NCBI GenBank assembly: GCA_003665825.1
Contig: QPFY01000020.1
Span: forward strand, 248,001 to 312,000
Source of the DNA: Microbotryum silenes-acaulis
Taxonomy: Eukaryota > Basidiomycota > Microbotryomycetes > Microbotryales > Microbotryaceae
Direction of reading: 5' to 3'
DNA: 64,000 nt
Shown: piece by piece, positions 50,837 to 61,984 of the stretch
Position numbering within the stretch: position 1 is the stretch's first letter
How the letters are laid out: every line of letters starts with the position of its first letter
Made by a program: the position numbers and the translations under genes
Notes under the pieces: model-generated
What the model was told of the DNA's origin: nothing
Databases searched by the model: none
What the model saw: the letters and a program-made list of their open reading frames with translations, nothing else

Positions 50837-53800
50837 GCACGACTGGCCCGACAAGCACCGCCTTGAGAGCCAGTAGCGACAATCGCCATGAACTAAACGC
50901 AGCAACTTGGAGTTCTACAAAATCCCCCCTCGCGCCTTCCCCCTAACATTCGCCTCACATACTTTCATTGGCCGAATCCAGCATTTAATCAGTCCGTGGG
51001 CTCGACCTCTCCACTCACGGACAAGCAGTGTGGAATCATTCTCTCACCGTCTAGGCAACCCTTTCAACCACGGGTACCCTCGTGATCGGCCACCACCGTC
51101 TCCTCAACATCGTGAATGGAACGAGCTTCATTCGGCGTTAAGATCGGACAGTATAAAAGCCTCTTGCAGCTTGCGCATGGAGATCGCAGTGTCGATAGGG
51201 ATCTGGGAAGGAGCGCGAGACAGACCAAGAGCCCCGTCTTTCTGTTTGACGAGGAAACATCCGCCTCTCATGGAACCGAACGGTCTGGTCTCATTTGAAG
51301 ACAACCTCAAGGAATATTGCCAAATCTACCTACTCGCTGAGGGTCCCTTCTACTATTCTCAGCATCCCGCGACAGCGGCACAGTCATCACCATCCGAAGC
51401 GGCATGCTAGTCTATCTTGGCCTGGGTTTTGCATTGGGAGCGTCCCCACAGAGAGTTGATGACTACCTTGTAGATGTAACTGGTGAACAGGAATTCAACA
51501 CTTCTCAGCTTCTTGCTTGAGGATGGGTGAAGGTCATAGTCTATAATTGATTTTCACCACAAGGTGTAACGTCCGACCTTTGTGAACGCACAGATGGCGG
51601 ATGTGGGATGCGGATTTTCGAACTCGAGGCGTTGCAAGATCGCAAGATCCATATTTTCAGGGGCCTCGGGCCTGAATAGTTGTCATCTCTGAGCGCATTC
51701 GTCTTAGCTCGAACGCGGACTTTTGCGGCCGCTGGTCGACCGCGTTGACACCCCTGAGTTTAGTTTGGTGGCCCGTAAGCCTGGGAGTCAGCATCAGCTG
51801 AGGACGCTCGGGGTTTCAGGTCGATGACCTCGTGATCATCACCTTCGCGTCATCACCCCGCGAAGGTCACAGCGTTCGAGAGGGTGAGCGATGTCGACAA
51901 GATGAGCGGAAGGTTGGTGAAACTTCATCGTTGGGTCAATCAAAGGGGTCGGGGGAGGAGGGAGAGAGAGTGCGGGACTCATAGAGCGCCTAAGAAACGA
52001 AATTAGTAGTAGAGTAGGGAGATTGAATTACCAGAGGAACGAATAACACAACGTTGGGCTCAATCCCAAATACCATATTAGGAGCAATAATCAGGCGAAG
52101 GACGGTACAACCGTATAATCCTGACGGCAGCTGTGCACGAAATTTCTACCCCTGATAATATCATTATTGGACTGCTCCTCGAAGATAACGCATCGAGGCC
52201 CGTCGACAACGCCAAGAACGAGGGTGTTCGTAACGGCGGGGACCGACCCGAAAAGCCCAACAGACGGCCCCCGATCAAACCGCAGCCCACTACTAGTGTT
52301 CCTCGCGCTTGATCCACGGACAGTCACCAGAAATTCAAGCCGACTACAACTTGATCGGAGACTGCCGCTCTCCCAGCCCCATACCAGTGGATTGGATCAG
52401 CGGCCGGGCGTCCCCATTGCGGAGCTCGCAACTTCACTCGGAATTGATCACGGTGACCAAAGACTGGCATTTGGAGGTCAAGGCGAGGTTGTCGAACAGG
52501 CACTGGTCGACTATGGTTTGCGAACCCCGTCGAGTTGTTCATTCGGGGCTTTTTCACTGAATCATATCTTGCCTTGTGCAGTCTTACACCGGGACGAGCT
52601 GTGTTGATCTGGTCGAGCTTGATATTGAGATTGTCTCATCGGTCTCGAGCCCATTGATCTCCCGTTCCCCGAGCACTCCTTCCCTTCCAGGCAAGCTCAT
52701 TGTAGGTTTGTATGTCCGACCCGACTCTGCAGTGGCTGGCTGAGAATGCCAAAGAGAGCTCAAAGACGGTCGAATACCTCTTGGGCTTCGGGTCAAACCG
52801 AGTCGACTGCGGATCATCGTCTGGAAAAGTTGGTCGGAACCGGAAGCACTGCGGGCGGGTGGCTCGCCAAGATGGAGTCCGGAACCTCGAGGCTTTGTCT
52901 CCACATCGCGGTTCAGATTCTAGCCTTGGTGTATCCGCACATCGTTCGTGAACATCGTCTCATCAAATGTGCTACGTACGACTGCCGCCTCCTTTTGCTC
53001 CTCTCGCTTCCGTTTTATCAAGTGTGAATGTTCGGTATGTTTCATCCTGCTTGTTTGACTGCCTCTGCCCTACGGCTCACTTCAAAACTCACTGAAACAT
53101 ATTCTTCGTGACATGCGGTGTATCCACCGACATTATTCGACCCAACATTGATGAAGTGGCGACTTCACACAACTCGTTCTCCGCCGTCGCCGTCGACCTC
53201 GACTTCGATCTCGCCAACCACTGTTGCGCTCACTTCTTCGAATGAGTGTACCGTTCGAGCGGTCAGAGGCGTACTAGCCTTACCAGATTGCGCTCGAGAC
53301 TTCAAGTTGGGCTGGCGGGCTGACTCACCCCTGTTAGGGTGATTCGTTCCTCCGCCCAGAGCGAGGGCCAAGACTGAGGGCGGCATGGGCGGAGGCTGCA
53401 CGAGTGTAGGCAGTTTGGGAACGGGATCGATCGGATCGAAAGCGAGGGAAATGAAGGTGACGGCAAGTGATCTTATCGGTAGACCGGTCTCAGCACGCGT
53501 CTCGGCGCCCACTGTCAACCATGGCACCTCAATGCTTGTTCGACATGCTCGCTTGCTGAACTGCCGACTTGAAGTCAAGGCTCCAGCCTAGGACAGGGGC
53601 GTTGTAGGACTTGAGCCTGTCGATGTGGGGATACGGTCGAGGTATTTATCCGTCGGGGTTTCCGGATGGCCGATGGCGGGGAACGAGTTGGAGTCGCCAC
53701 TTCATCAATGTTGGGTCGAATGTTGTCGGGGGATACACCGCATGTCACGGAGTGAGCGAACTTTTGGGAAGAGGACGGCGTCTCTTCATTTGACGAACCT

Positions 53801-54048
53801 GGTAGCGACGGGAAGCTTGGTCTTATCCGGTCAGCTCTCGTAGCACCACGTTGATGAACGGCTCTTCATGGCCTGAAATGGACTCCTTTCTAATGAAAGA
53901 TACGGAGGTAGACGCAGGCTCTTTGCTTCGTTGACCAGGAAGTATCTGTTCGAAGCTCCGGGCCGAAAGGATTTGTCGACTGAGCTAATGTTGCTTCCCA
54001 CGAAAGCTGAGATATGTCGTTTCACACTTATCCATCCTACGTCTTTGT
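50837..54048. other. 3.2-kb gene-poor region with an inverted repeat
   Basis: No complete gene can be built. Open frames at 50907-51410 and 52309-52990 show no recognisable domain; short stretches such as EKLVGTGSTAGGWLAKM (about 52825) look like a decayed nucleotide loop at best. Arms at 53107-53184 and 53676-53750 are imperfect inverted repeats. Could be an old transposon or a decayed lineage-specific gene. Confidence 0.4.
53107..53750. repeat. Imperfect inverted repeat, arms about 75 bp, 490 bp apart
   Basis: 53107-53184 matches the reverse complement of 53676-53750, including the run CGACCCAACATTGATGAAGT, with a few substitutions and a 3-base gap. The sequence between the arms has no recognisable coding content on either strand. 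Confidence 0.75.
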
Positions 54049-55125
54049 TCATTCATCCTCCTCATCATCAATTACGACTCCCGGCCGATTCTTCCTCCCC
54101 TGCGGTTCAGGTAAATCCTCGCCGTCATCCCCATCCTCTTCCTCCACTTGCTGCGGTACCCCCACTCTGTTCTTCCCGACCGTTTCCGGTAAATCCCGAT
54201 CCTCCTCCTGCTCATCTTCCTCTTCATCCTCATCCTCATCCAAAGCACGTCTCTTCTTCCTCTGTCCAACAGGGTTTGGTAAATCGTCTTCATCTTCATC
54301 CTCCTCCTCCTCCTCTTGATCATCATCATGTGAACCACGTCTTTTCTTCCCCGCCGCGGCATTCGTCCCTTGAGTACTAGTAGGCTTAGATCGTACCACG
54401 GCGGGAGCTTGTCCACGGTGTTGGAGTCGTGTACCTTCGGGGTTGACGGCGCGGCAGGCGTCGATCCATTCGGCGTAAATGTCGATCGGTTCGGTCAGGT
54501 CTGTCGTCAGAAAGAGGTGGGTTGAGATTGAGGCTTAGTCAGAATGCTTTTGATAACGAGTCTTGAGGAGTCACGTACGATTGATATCGGTCTGTTCGAC
54601 GAAGTAGGAGAAAGAGATCAGTTCAGTTCTCCGTTGAGACCGTTCGAAAGAGTGTGATCATGCTTCGTCGTGTAGAAAGGGAACGCACCTCAAAGTGTTG
54701 CGCACAATCTTTACAATCCAACCTCCCGACTTTGGTCTTGTTGTCACTGTGAAGCCACAGAGGGACAAAATCTCCTCAAGTCAGGCTTCGAGTCGAGGTT
54801 CCCAGTTCCCAGTTCCCAGTTCGCTCGAAAGTGTACATTTTACATGTGATGGTGCCGTTGTGTTGGCAGAACATGCATTTGAAGGTCTTGTCTGAGGAGC
54901 AGGATCATGTCCGATGAATGTGTCGGGGCAGGCGAGGGGAACGGTGGTCGTGCGTTTCGAATGCAGAGGGGGACGACAATGCGGGAAACGAGAAGTGTCA
55001 GTGCATGTGTTACCTTGGACCAACGTGACGAGCAGACCGTCGAGGAGTCAGGGCTGGTCGCGAGACTGACCTAGGGTCAACTTGACTCGGGTTTGAGGCT
55101 TTTTGGCACTGCTGCGTTTACCCAT
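54049..55125 (-). CDS. ELF1: Transcription elongation factor ELF1 (ELOF1) with long acidic tail
   Basis: Zinc protein that travels with RNA polymerase II through chromatin. Exons 55125-55071, 54891-54837, 54746-54689, 54591-54579 and 54500-54049 give 210 aa. The core starts MGKRSSAKK, has zinc pairs FKCMFCQH and LDCKDCAQHFE and ends EPIDIYAEWIDACRAVNPEG, as in ELF1. Exon 4 is only 13 bases (Thr-Asp-Ile-Asn plus one base). The last 110 residues are a run of Asp/Glu blocks and basic patches, longer than in yeast ELF1 (145 aa). Divergent from the DUF2237 gene. Confidence 0.95.
54579..54591 (-). other. 13-nt micro-exon of ELF1
   Basis: Bounded by AACAG and GTACGT on the minus strand. It codes TDIN, the residues joining the second zinc pair to EPIDIY, a position conserved in the family. 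Confidence 0.88.
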
Positions 55126-55380
55126 GACGACGAGGCGACAGGGTTGATGATGAGCTTGGGTGCTGAGACTTGGTAACAGCCTAGTGTTTGTGAGGGGAGA
55201 GAGTGGGCAGCGGAGCATGAGCCGAGCTCGACGAAAGCGGCCAACCAACTAATGGGCTAATCGCGGTTAATGACCCATTTAGGCTGCGCACCGGAGCTCC
55301 ACCTCTCCGTCCGATCGCTTTCGTCTCCGATCCTCGCGAATCGCGTTACCTCTCAGAACCAAACAACCCACCCCACACGC
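55126..55380. promoter_or_regulatory. Shared divergent promoter of ELF1 and the DUF2237 gene
   Basis: 255 bp between start codons, with AT-rich TAATGGGCTAAT and GGTTAATGA patches at about 55250-55272. Confidence 0.55.
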
Positions 55381-56142
55381 ATGCGCCGTCTCACAAACCT
55401 GACCCAACACCTAGCCCTCGCTCGATCCTTCGCTACCATGGCCAACCCAGGTGCTTTCCCTAGGCTCAATGATCAAAGCAGCCGTGATCCGAATGAAGGT
55501 GCCGAAAATGATTCGTCGTTGGGTGCGCTCAAGGGCATGATTGCGCCGAGGGTGAATGGTCAGTACATACTAAGATGCGATGGGAGTTAGACTCTGTGCT
55601 GACTGGGCATATCAACTATCCAACACCCTACGGTGCCCCGCCTTCCCCCACTTGCGATTGCTCGATCTTCAAAACGACGTTATTATCCCACCACCTCAGT
55701 GCTCGGAACCGCTCTCCAACCGATACCCACCACGTCCCTCACAAGCTCAACCCAACCCGCAACCGGTTTCTTCCGTACCAACTACTGCGACGCCTCCCCC
55801 CTCGACCCCGGATCGCACACCATCGCCGCGTTGATCACGCCTTCCTTCCTCACCTTCTCCGCCTCCAAAGGTAACGACCTTTCCTCCTTGTTCCCTCGCA
55901 CCGGTCCTTCCTCACCCTGGGAGAAAGCGAATCAAGTACCAGGTGCACCAGGGGCATGTTATTGGTGTTTGTGCGCTTCGAGGTGGTGGGAAGCCGTGAA
56001 AGCGAGTGAGAGTCATCCGGAGGGAGAGGCGATCGTGCCGAGGGTCGTGGTGCAGTCTACGCATGCCAAGTGGGCTCAAGCGGTCCGCGCAGCGGATGAG
56101 GAGAAGAGAAAGATGTTGGAAAAGTATGCGATCAAGAGCTAG
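55381..56142 (+). CDS. DUF2237 family protein, probably mitochondrial
   Basis: Exons 55381-55558 and 55700-56142 give 206 aa. The DUF2237 domain begins at NVLGTALQP and shows FFRTNYCDASPLDPGSHTIAA, SFLTFSASKGNDLSS, CYWCLCASRWWEA and VQSTHAKW. The Cys and His positions are conserved in the family, whose function is not established. The first 20 residues, MRRLTNLTQHLALARSFAT, are Arg-rich and amphipathic, like a mitochondrial presequence; a second ATG (55438) would give a shorter form without it. Confidence 0.9.
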
Positions 56143-57161
56143 AGCTTTGGTGGCAAGGCTGCGGAAGAGAGGACTACGGGAAGAGTTTTTCTTTGACCGA
56201 CTCGATGATAGGGGTCCGCATGAAGTATGGAGCTCTGCTATCAAATGAGAGATAAAATTGTTGTAACCACGCTTATACTCACACGAAAAGTGAAAAACCA
56301 CAAAGCTTTGTCCAATACGACCCCAACTTTTAACCCTCCGTCGCTCGCTGCCCGATTTGCCAGGATTTGCCACGGGCCATCTATACTTTTCACTATCACG
56401 CTCTTTACCCCTTTGACTTTTCTTGTACAGTTAATTCCGCCTGATCCAGTGGCTCGCTTGCGACCTATCCGAGCCTATACACAGGTGAGACTCAGGTGAG
56501 CAGCCTCGCTCGCGCTATCAAAGGGCTCGGACTCTTCGAGGCTCCGAGGTCACCGGTCACCGGTCACCTCGGACTCTCGCGCTTTACCCATTCTCACGAA
56601 CGACGATCTCCGCCTCGGGAAACGGACAAGCGAACCCACGCTCATGCCCCACTACCCAGTTGCTGCGGTTGCCCAATCAACCTATAAATAACGGACAACA
56701 AAAACAAAAAAATATTATGGCACCGCCGCGCGGCGCGCTCCTCTTCCTTCGCCATCTCACTGATTCCCCATCCCGTCCAATCACCTTCAACCGAAACCCT
56801 ACCCAACCCAACATGACACGGAAAACGAACACAATGGCAATCTTCCGAATGCAAGGTTCACCGATGCAGCCGCCACCCAAGCCGGATTGTCAGAGGTATG
56901 TTCGAACCGTTTGATCGTGAGCGGGCTTCCGGCCACGAGTGCCACCTCAGCCAAGGAAACAAACGCTCGACAAGTACCTGCTTCACAATTTCTGGCGTAC
57001 CCCCTTCGAGGCCACTCAAGTACAAGATCTTGTTGGCCCATGCCAGCCTCGGCAACATCGACGACTACCCCGTCAATGCCGACTCTTGCGCCATCGATGG
57101 CTCATACGAAAAAAAGCACCTGCCGCCGGGACCGCACCGCGCTGCCCCCTCCAGCGCGCTC

Positions 57162-57429
57162 GCCGAGCGCGATATGTACGACCAAAACCATCGAGGACCA
57201 ATCATCGTTGGAACTGACGCTTGTCAGCGCACACCTCAACAAGTTCCAGTGCGTCAAATTCACGGGATTGACAGGAGGCATAGAAAGCAAATGGCTGACC
57301 CCTACCTTAACGGTGTAACGGTGTGCAGACCCATCACCATTGGGAACTTGTTGAGGTTGAGGTGCACGCTGACAAGTGTCAGGTCCAACGATGATTGGTC
57401 CTCGGTAGTTTTGGGGGTGTCGCGCTCGG
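57162..57429. repeat. Imperfect inverted repeat with 90-bp spacer
   Basis: 57162-57250 resembles the reverse complement of 57342-57429, including GACCAATCATCGTTGGA and its complement TCCAACGATGATTGGTC. Differences are scattered, with at least two small gaps. May be a decayed fold-back element. Confidence 0.75.
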
Positions 57430-57732
57430 TGACTTTTTCGTACTGGTGTTCCATATCTCAGAGCACTATCGTATCTTTATCGAGCTGACACAGAAGCTAG
57501 TTGTAATCCATATAACTTGCACCTGTCATCTTCGGTCACCAGTGAGGCTGAGTCCGCTGTCCGAGACAGCGTGCCACCTTTCAATGAGATCCTGGTGAGA
57601 GTGCTTCTTCTTACTAAAGGGGGACGTACTTGGTGGTCAAGTAAGAGGGCTCGTCAAGTTTCAGCGCGATACATGGCATGATACATGGCATACTACACGA
57701 GATACAGCGGATTGCCCAGCTACGTGGTAGAT

Positions 57733-57890
57733 GCACCATCCTTAATTGGTAAACGCACCTTTCTTCCGGAGCAAACGCACCAAACTTGCGCGAAGAGTGC
57801 ACCATTTGTAAGTGAACTTTGCACCTTTCTACCGGGGTAGATGCGTCAAGCTTCGGGGGTAAACGCGCCCGCGTAATTGGTAATTGCGCC
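57733..57890. repeat. Degenerate tandem repeat with a 22-bp period
   Basis: Motif GCACC (or GCGCC/GCGTC) begins at 57733, 57755, 57777, 57799, 57821, 57843, 57865 and 57886, i.e. six exact steps of 22 and one of 21. Units share GCACC at the start, CTT in the middle and GGTAAAC or AGCAAAC at the end. The period is not a multiple of three. Confidence 0.8.
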
Positions 57891-58135
57891 ATTTGCTCGC
57901 GGCATTATGTATGGATATGGATGCGGGAGTAATAGGCGCGTGTGCAAGTTCATGTCGACCGTGCTCCACTACTCTTCAAGTTGCCTCTGCTCGCTGAACT
58001 GCTCGCGTCAAAGACTTCAGGACGCCAATCCCCGTATCGTGTCGTCAGATCATGAACCCGAATAAGGACATTTTCTAGTCCCCGTACACGTTACTACATG
58101 ATGGTTCAAACTCTGACCTTCACCCCTGCGGCAAG

Positions 58136-60046
58136 GTGGATGAGTTCAGCTACCGTGCGATCGGCACGCCCTTCCAAGGAGCCCCCCTTCCTCCCTCGTC
58201 ACAGCTCCCAGTCTCAGCAATACTGGATACCTCACTCCAACAACGACTAGAAGGCGCGCTACTTGACTTTCTGAGCGCGCATGACTTGGTGGAACCCGTA
58301 TACAACGAGACGCGCCAGCTGCTGATGCACATGGGGGAAACACGACTCTTCTGTACGAACTCACCCGAGTGCACCGTCAGTATGCACGACCTGCGTATCC
58401 GAATACTCGAGCCCCTCGTCACGATCGCGCTGAAGAAATATCACGACAAGATCGAAGAGGACGGCAAGAAGTCGGGCGGTCTTTACCTCCTCCACTATCG
58501 TCCCGAAGACCCCATTCGAACCCAACTCCCTCTCGGGATCACCTTTGCTCTGAGGCACACGAAAACGGAAGTGGCGTCCAACACGACCATATCGTTTGAG
58601 GAAGACTCGAGCTTCCTGACCTTTGGATGTCAGCCGAACGGGTTTGCCCGCGAGGACGAGTGCAAGTTCTTCCTCAACGAGGGTGAGCCGATCCCGCTCG
58701 ATCCATGCGGCAAGAGCCACGGCGCGCAGCCGATGCTGAACAAGGTGAGCATCTTGCATTCACTCCGGCTTCGCTCAATGGTCACTAGATTGCTAACCGT
58801 ATATTTCTTTGGGTCTCTAGCTCGCCTGGAGGATGCAATCTGCAATTCAGCGTGACCCAAAGACGGGTAAAGTCGAGGTACCGGTGCGCTTTGGCATCAT
58901 TATGAGCACTCATTTTGCCATTCTGGCCGAGTCGGGTAAGTTGGAGTGGACATGATGAGTTGAGCTTGCTCATCCCTAAGTCGTATTTTGGTTTCCTGAC
59001 AGTCATTAACCCGAAAAACGATCAAGAAGCTGGGCTCGCCTACACCTCCATCTTCAAAACCGGTAATGACTTCGAGGATCGGGATCGATATGCATTCGAT
59101 TTCCGGCCAAAATCCATTCCGCTTTTGTTCCTCGCGATCATACTAGACTATCTCGTCAAGGTCCCACCTCCGCCCGACGAGATTCTCAACTCTCTGTTTG
59201 GTAAGGGGAAGCATCTGGACGATTCTGGCGGAGACTCGGGTGTCGAGGGGCAGACCAAACTTGAACGCTCAGAGGAAGGTGACGGGGAACAGCCAAGTGG
59301 GCTAAAAAACAAGAGACAGAGAACAGATCAGCCAAGTGAATCAGAGAATAAGGGTCTTCCGGAACCATCCGCCCATGTCGTATGACCCCCATGCAGCTCG
59401 CTGTCCAAGCGAGGCTGAACACCTTTTTGTGGCCGGTAAGTCGTCTCGATCACCATCGGATGAGGACGGAGGTCGTTCGGCGTCTTCCCCGACTTCCACC
59501 GCGGGTAGCTGACAAGGCTCTCTTTCCGACTTTTAGCCACGAATAGCTCTCTATAAATTTGGTCGAGGGAATTGGGTGAACCGGGGCACCCGTATCGAAG
59601 CCGTCACCTTCGAGGTCGTCAGCAAGCCGGGCAAACCGTTGAAGGCTCCCCGACACAACCCGAGTCATGACCTTGTCCACCTTCCCCCCGCGTTAGTGTA
59701 TTATCTATCCCGCCCCCTGGGCGAGCTTTATGAGCGAAGAGAGAGCTTCGTCGTCTTGTCCGATTTGAACGAGGTCAAACTCAACACTCTACCGGTGCTC
59801 GCTGCGGCGCAACTCCTGGGGAAAGGTGGGTTCGGCTCCGTGACCGCTGGCAGATTAGTGGCCAGCACTGCCGCAATCAGGGACGTGGATCCCAAGGATC
59901 GCAGCTCGAAGGCTTTTGAAGTGGGAAGTTCACCTGTAGAAGCTCGCAATGAGGACTCGACCGACCCAAGATCGAGCTCGATCCCGACCCGAGTTACTAT
60001 GGGCCAGCGCCCGATTTTAATTTTTTTATCCAATAGATCTCAATAA
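58136..60046 (+). CDS. Unrecognised gene with a kinase-like glycine loop, structure incomplete
   Basis: Three exons are clear by phase: from about 58136 (no ATG in frame; an upstream exon is likely) to 58744, 58821-58935, and 59003 to at most 59385. They code a globular-looking region (ILEPLVTIALKKYHDKI, LPLGITFALRHTKTEVA, RFGIIMSTHFAILAES, YAFDFRPKSIPLLFLAIILD). A further open segment 59543-60046 continues with YKFGRGNWVN, LPPALVYYLSRPLGELYERR and AAAQLLGKGGFGSVTAGRL, the last resembling a protein-kinase P-loop, but no later kinase motif follows. The junction between the two parts could not be solved, so the gene may be broken. No family is named. Confidence 0.5.
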
Positions 60047-60252
60047 CAGTCTAATTTTATCAAGGCCAAGAAGCCCGACAAGGGTCGTCTCTTTTTATAG
60101 ACTATAGCGGGAATTCCACTTCGCATCATCATCCAGGGTTTGGCCTACGAGGCGGCCCAGCTCGCTCGCTCGCTCGCGGCTCGTTCCACCTGCCCACCAG
60201 TAAAGCACCGCCCGAAGCTCACTACCCTTGCGGATCAGGTGGTTCTCGCTCG

Positions 60253-61763
60253 TTGTTTTCGTTCAAGCTGGCCCATCTATTGGACCCCTTGTGGTGGCGC
60301 ACCCAAGCGCATCACCTCAGCTCGTCAACCTCTTCCGCTCGCTCCGACGTGCTCGACGGTCTCTCCTCGCAACTCGCCCAGTTCGATTCGCTCTTGCGTG
60401 CTTCGGATAACGTGGTCGCGAATAAGGCTGTTCAGCTGTTGGGTAGGTCTAGAGGTGGTCTCTGTGGCGTGTGGGTGGGGGTGGGTGTGCGCGAAGGGCT
60501 AATGATCTCCCTGTGCTTCCTCCTCCCCACGTGCTCTCTCGCACTCCCACCTTCTCCATCTCCTTCTCCCTTGATCAGACCATCCCACAACAATCCAAAC
60601 TCTCCAACTCATCTCGACCTACTCCCCGTACTGGTTCCCCGCGTTCCTGATCGTGCTCACTTCCCTCTACTCGCGTCGTTCGACCCGTCTCTCCGAACAA
60701 CGTCGTATCGAGCGCCACATCTCTACCCGCCTCCAAGCGCGTGCTTACGCCATTACGGACAAGATGTTTGATCTTGGACTGGGGACGCCGAGTGCTGAAG
60801 GGATGCCCAGTGGGAGTGGGAGCGGTAAAGGGTGGGGGGAAGTTGAGGTGCAGTGGGGGAAGGAGAAGTGAGTTCCTAGAGCTTTGGGATGAGGGTTTAG
60901 GGGCTTTGGAATTGACAAAGTCTCTGGGCGGTTGTCGTTACAGGATTCGAGTTCCACTCCCACCCCCTAATTCACCCCTTTCGACGCTCAAAGCAGCCCT
61001 GTACGTTTTGACGACCCTCTCGATCCCCAGCAGCACTCGACTAACCCACCTCCCTGGACTGGCCCATAGTTTCAACATCACCGGCGTAGCCCCGGACCAA
61101 CAAAAATTGATCTACTCCGGCGCGATCCTCAAAGACGACCTCGCGCCTCTCTCCTCCTTCGGCCTAATCGATAACCCTCAACCCATCTCCTCCCACTCGA
61201 CCATTCCCAGCTCTACAAGATCCTTCTGGGACACTTGGTCCCTCCTCGGTCCCTCCTCCCAACGTAGATTGAAGAAACTGATCCTTCTAGGTTCCAAAGA
61301 AGTTTCTTCACAAATCGACGATCGGCTCATGAATCGCGCCGATTTACTCCCCACGGGTGCGGAAGAGATCGTACCTTTGAAATCGATCTTGACGGAAGAA
61401 GAAGTGATTGAAAAGGTTGATCAAGTCGCGCAGAATAAGTTGAAGAGTTTGGTACCGGATTTGGAAAAGGTGGAACGATGGATCGCGAGCGTAGAAGGTG
61501 AAACCGGAACCCCGCAGATGGGAACGGAGACGGACACGGAAACGGAAACGGAAATGAAGATGGAGAAACCGAACCCAAGGACCTTGATCTTCCTCTCCGA
61601 AGCATTACTTCAAGCCTTGTTGAAGCTCGATTCGATCGAGGTGCAAAGTGGGTATGATCGAGCGAGGGCGGCGAGGAAACAAGGGGTTAGGGACTTGCAG
61701 GCCGCTTTGGATAGGGTCGATGCGTTGAAGCCGAGGTTCAAGAAGGCCTTGGCGAAGGAGTAG
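60253..61763 (+). CDS. Membrane-anchored UBL-BAG domain co-chaperone (Snl1/Bag102-like), start unresolved
   Basis: BAG proteins bind the Hsp70 ATPase domain and speed nucleotide release. Exons: one ending at 60442, then 60579-60867, 60944-61000 and 61070-61763, all in phase. Order: a membrane segment YWFPAFLIVLTSLYSRR, a basic helix, a ubiquitin-like domain (VEVQWGKEKIRVPLP, GVAPDQQKLIYSGAILKDD) assembled across two introns, and a C-terminal BAG domain (about 61600-61760: LLKLDSIEVQ, RAARKQGVRDLQAALDRVDAL). TM-UBL-BAG is the layout of fission yeast Bag102. The first exon is open back to 60108 but has no ATG, so the true start is missing. Confidence 0.82.
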
Positions 61764-61984
61764 AGAGGGCAGAACGAGTACAGTGGGCTTACAAACCTCT
61801 GGTCGGTGGTGATAGATTTTTGTGGGAGAATGAAATGGAGAACTTCGATCCTGAATGAAGACTATAGCGTACACGCTCGGGAAGAGAAACCGGGAAACTT
61901 GGATACCATGGAGCCAAAAGGAGATTGACGATATTCTACAACACATAGACCCAGAACCCACCCACACACTAGACTCCTCATCAT

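Larger units (their letters stand above)
56143..58135. other. 2-kb region with inverted repeat and 22-bp periodic array
   Basis: A possible short frame starts at ATG 56718 but no exon chain or domain supports it. The region holds an imperfect inverted repeat (57162-57250 and 57342-57429) and a degenerate 22-bp array (57733-57890). No RNA gene was recognised. Confidence 0.45.

Noticed and set aside
52309..52990. Possible gene with EKLVGTGSTAGGWLAKM loop
   Set aside because: Frames break repeatedly, no start, no supporting motif; kept only as a note on the gene-poor region.
56718..57041. Short gene starting MAPPRGALLFLRHL
   Set aside because: No phase-consistent continuation and no recognisable domain; downstream part overlaps an inverted repeat.
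61327..61605. Minus-strand open frame opposite the BAG gene
   Set aside because: Shadow of the BAG coding frame with repetitive Pro/Ser composition.
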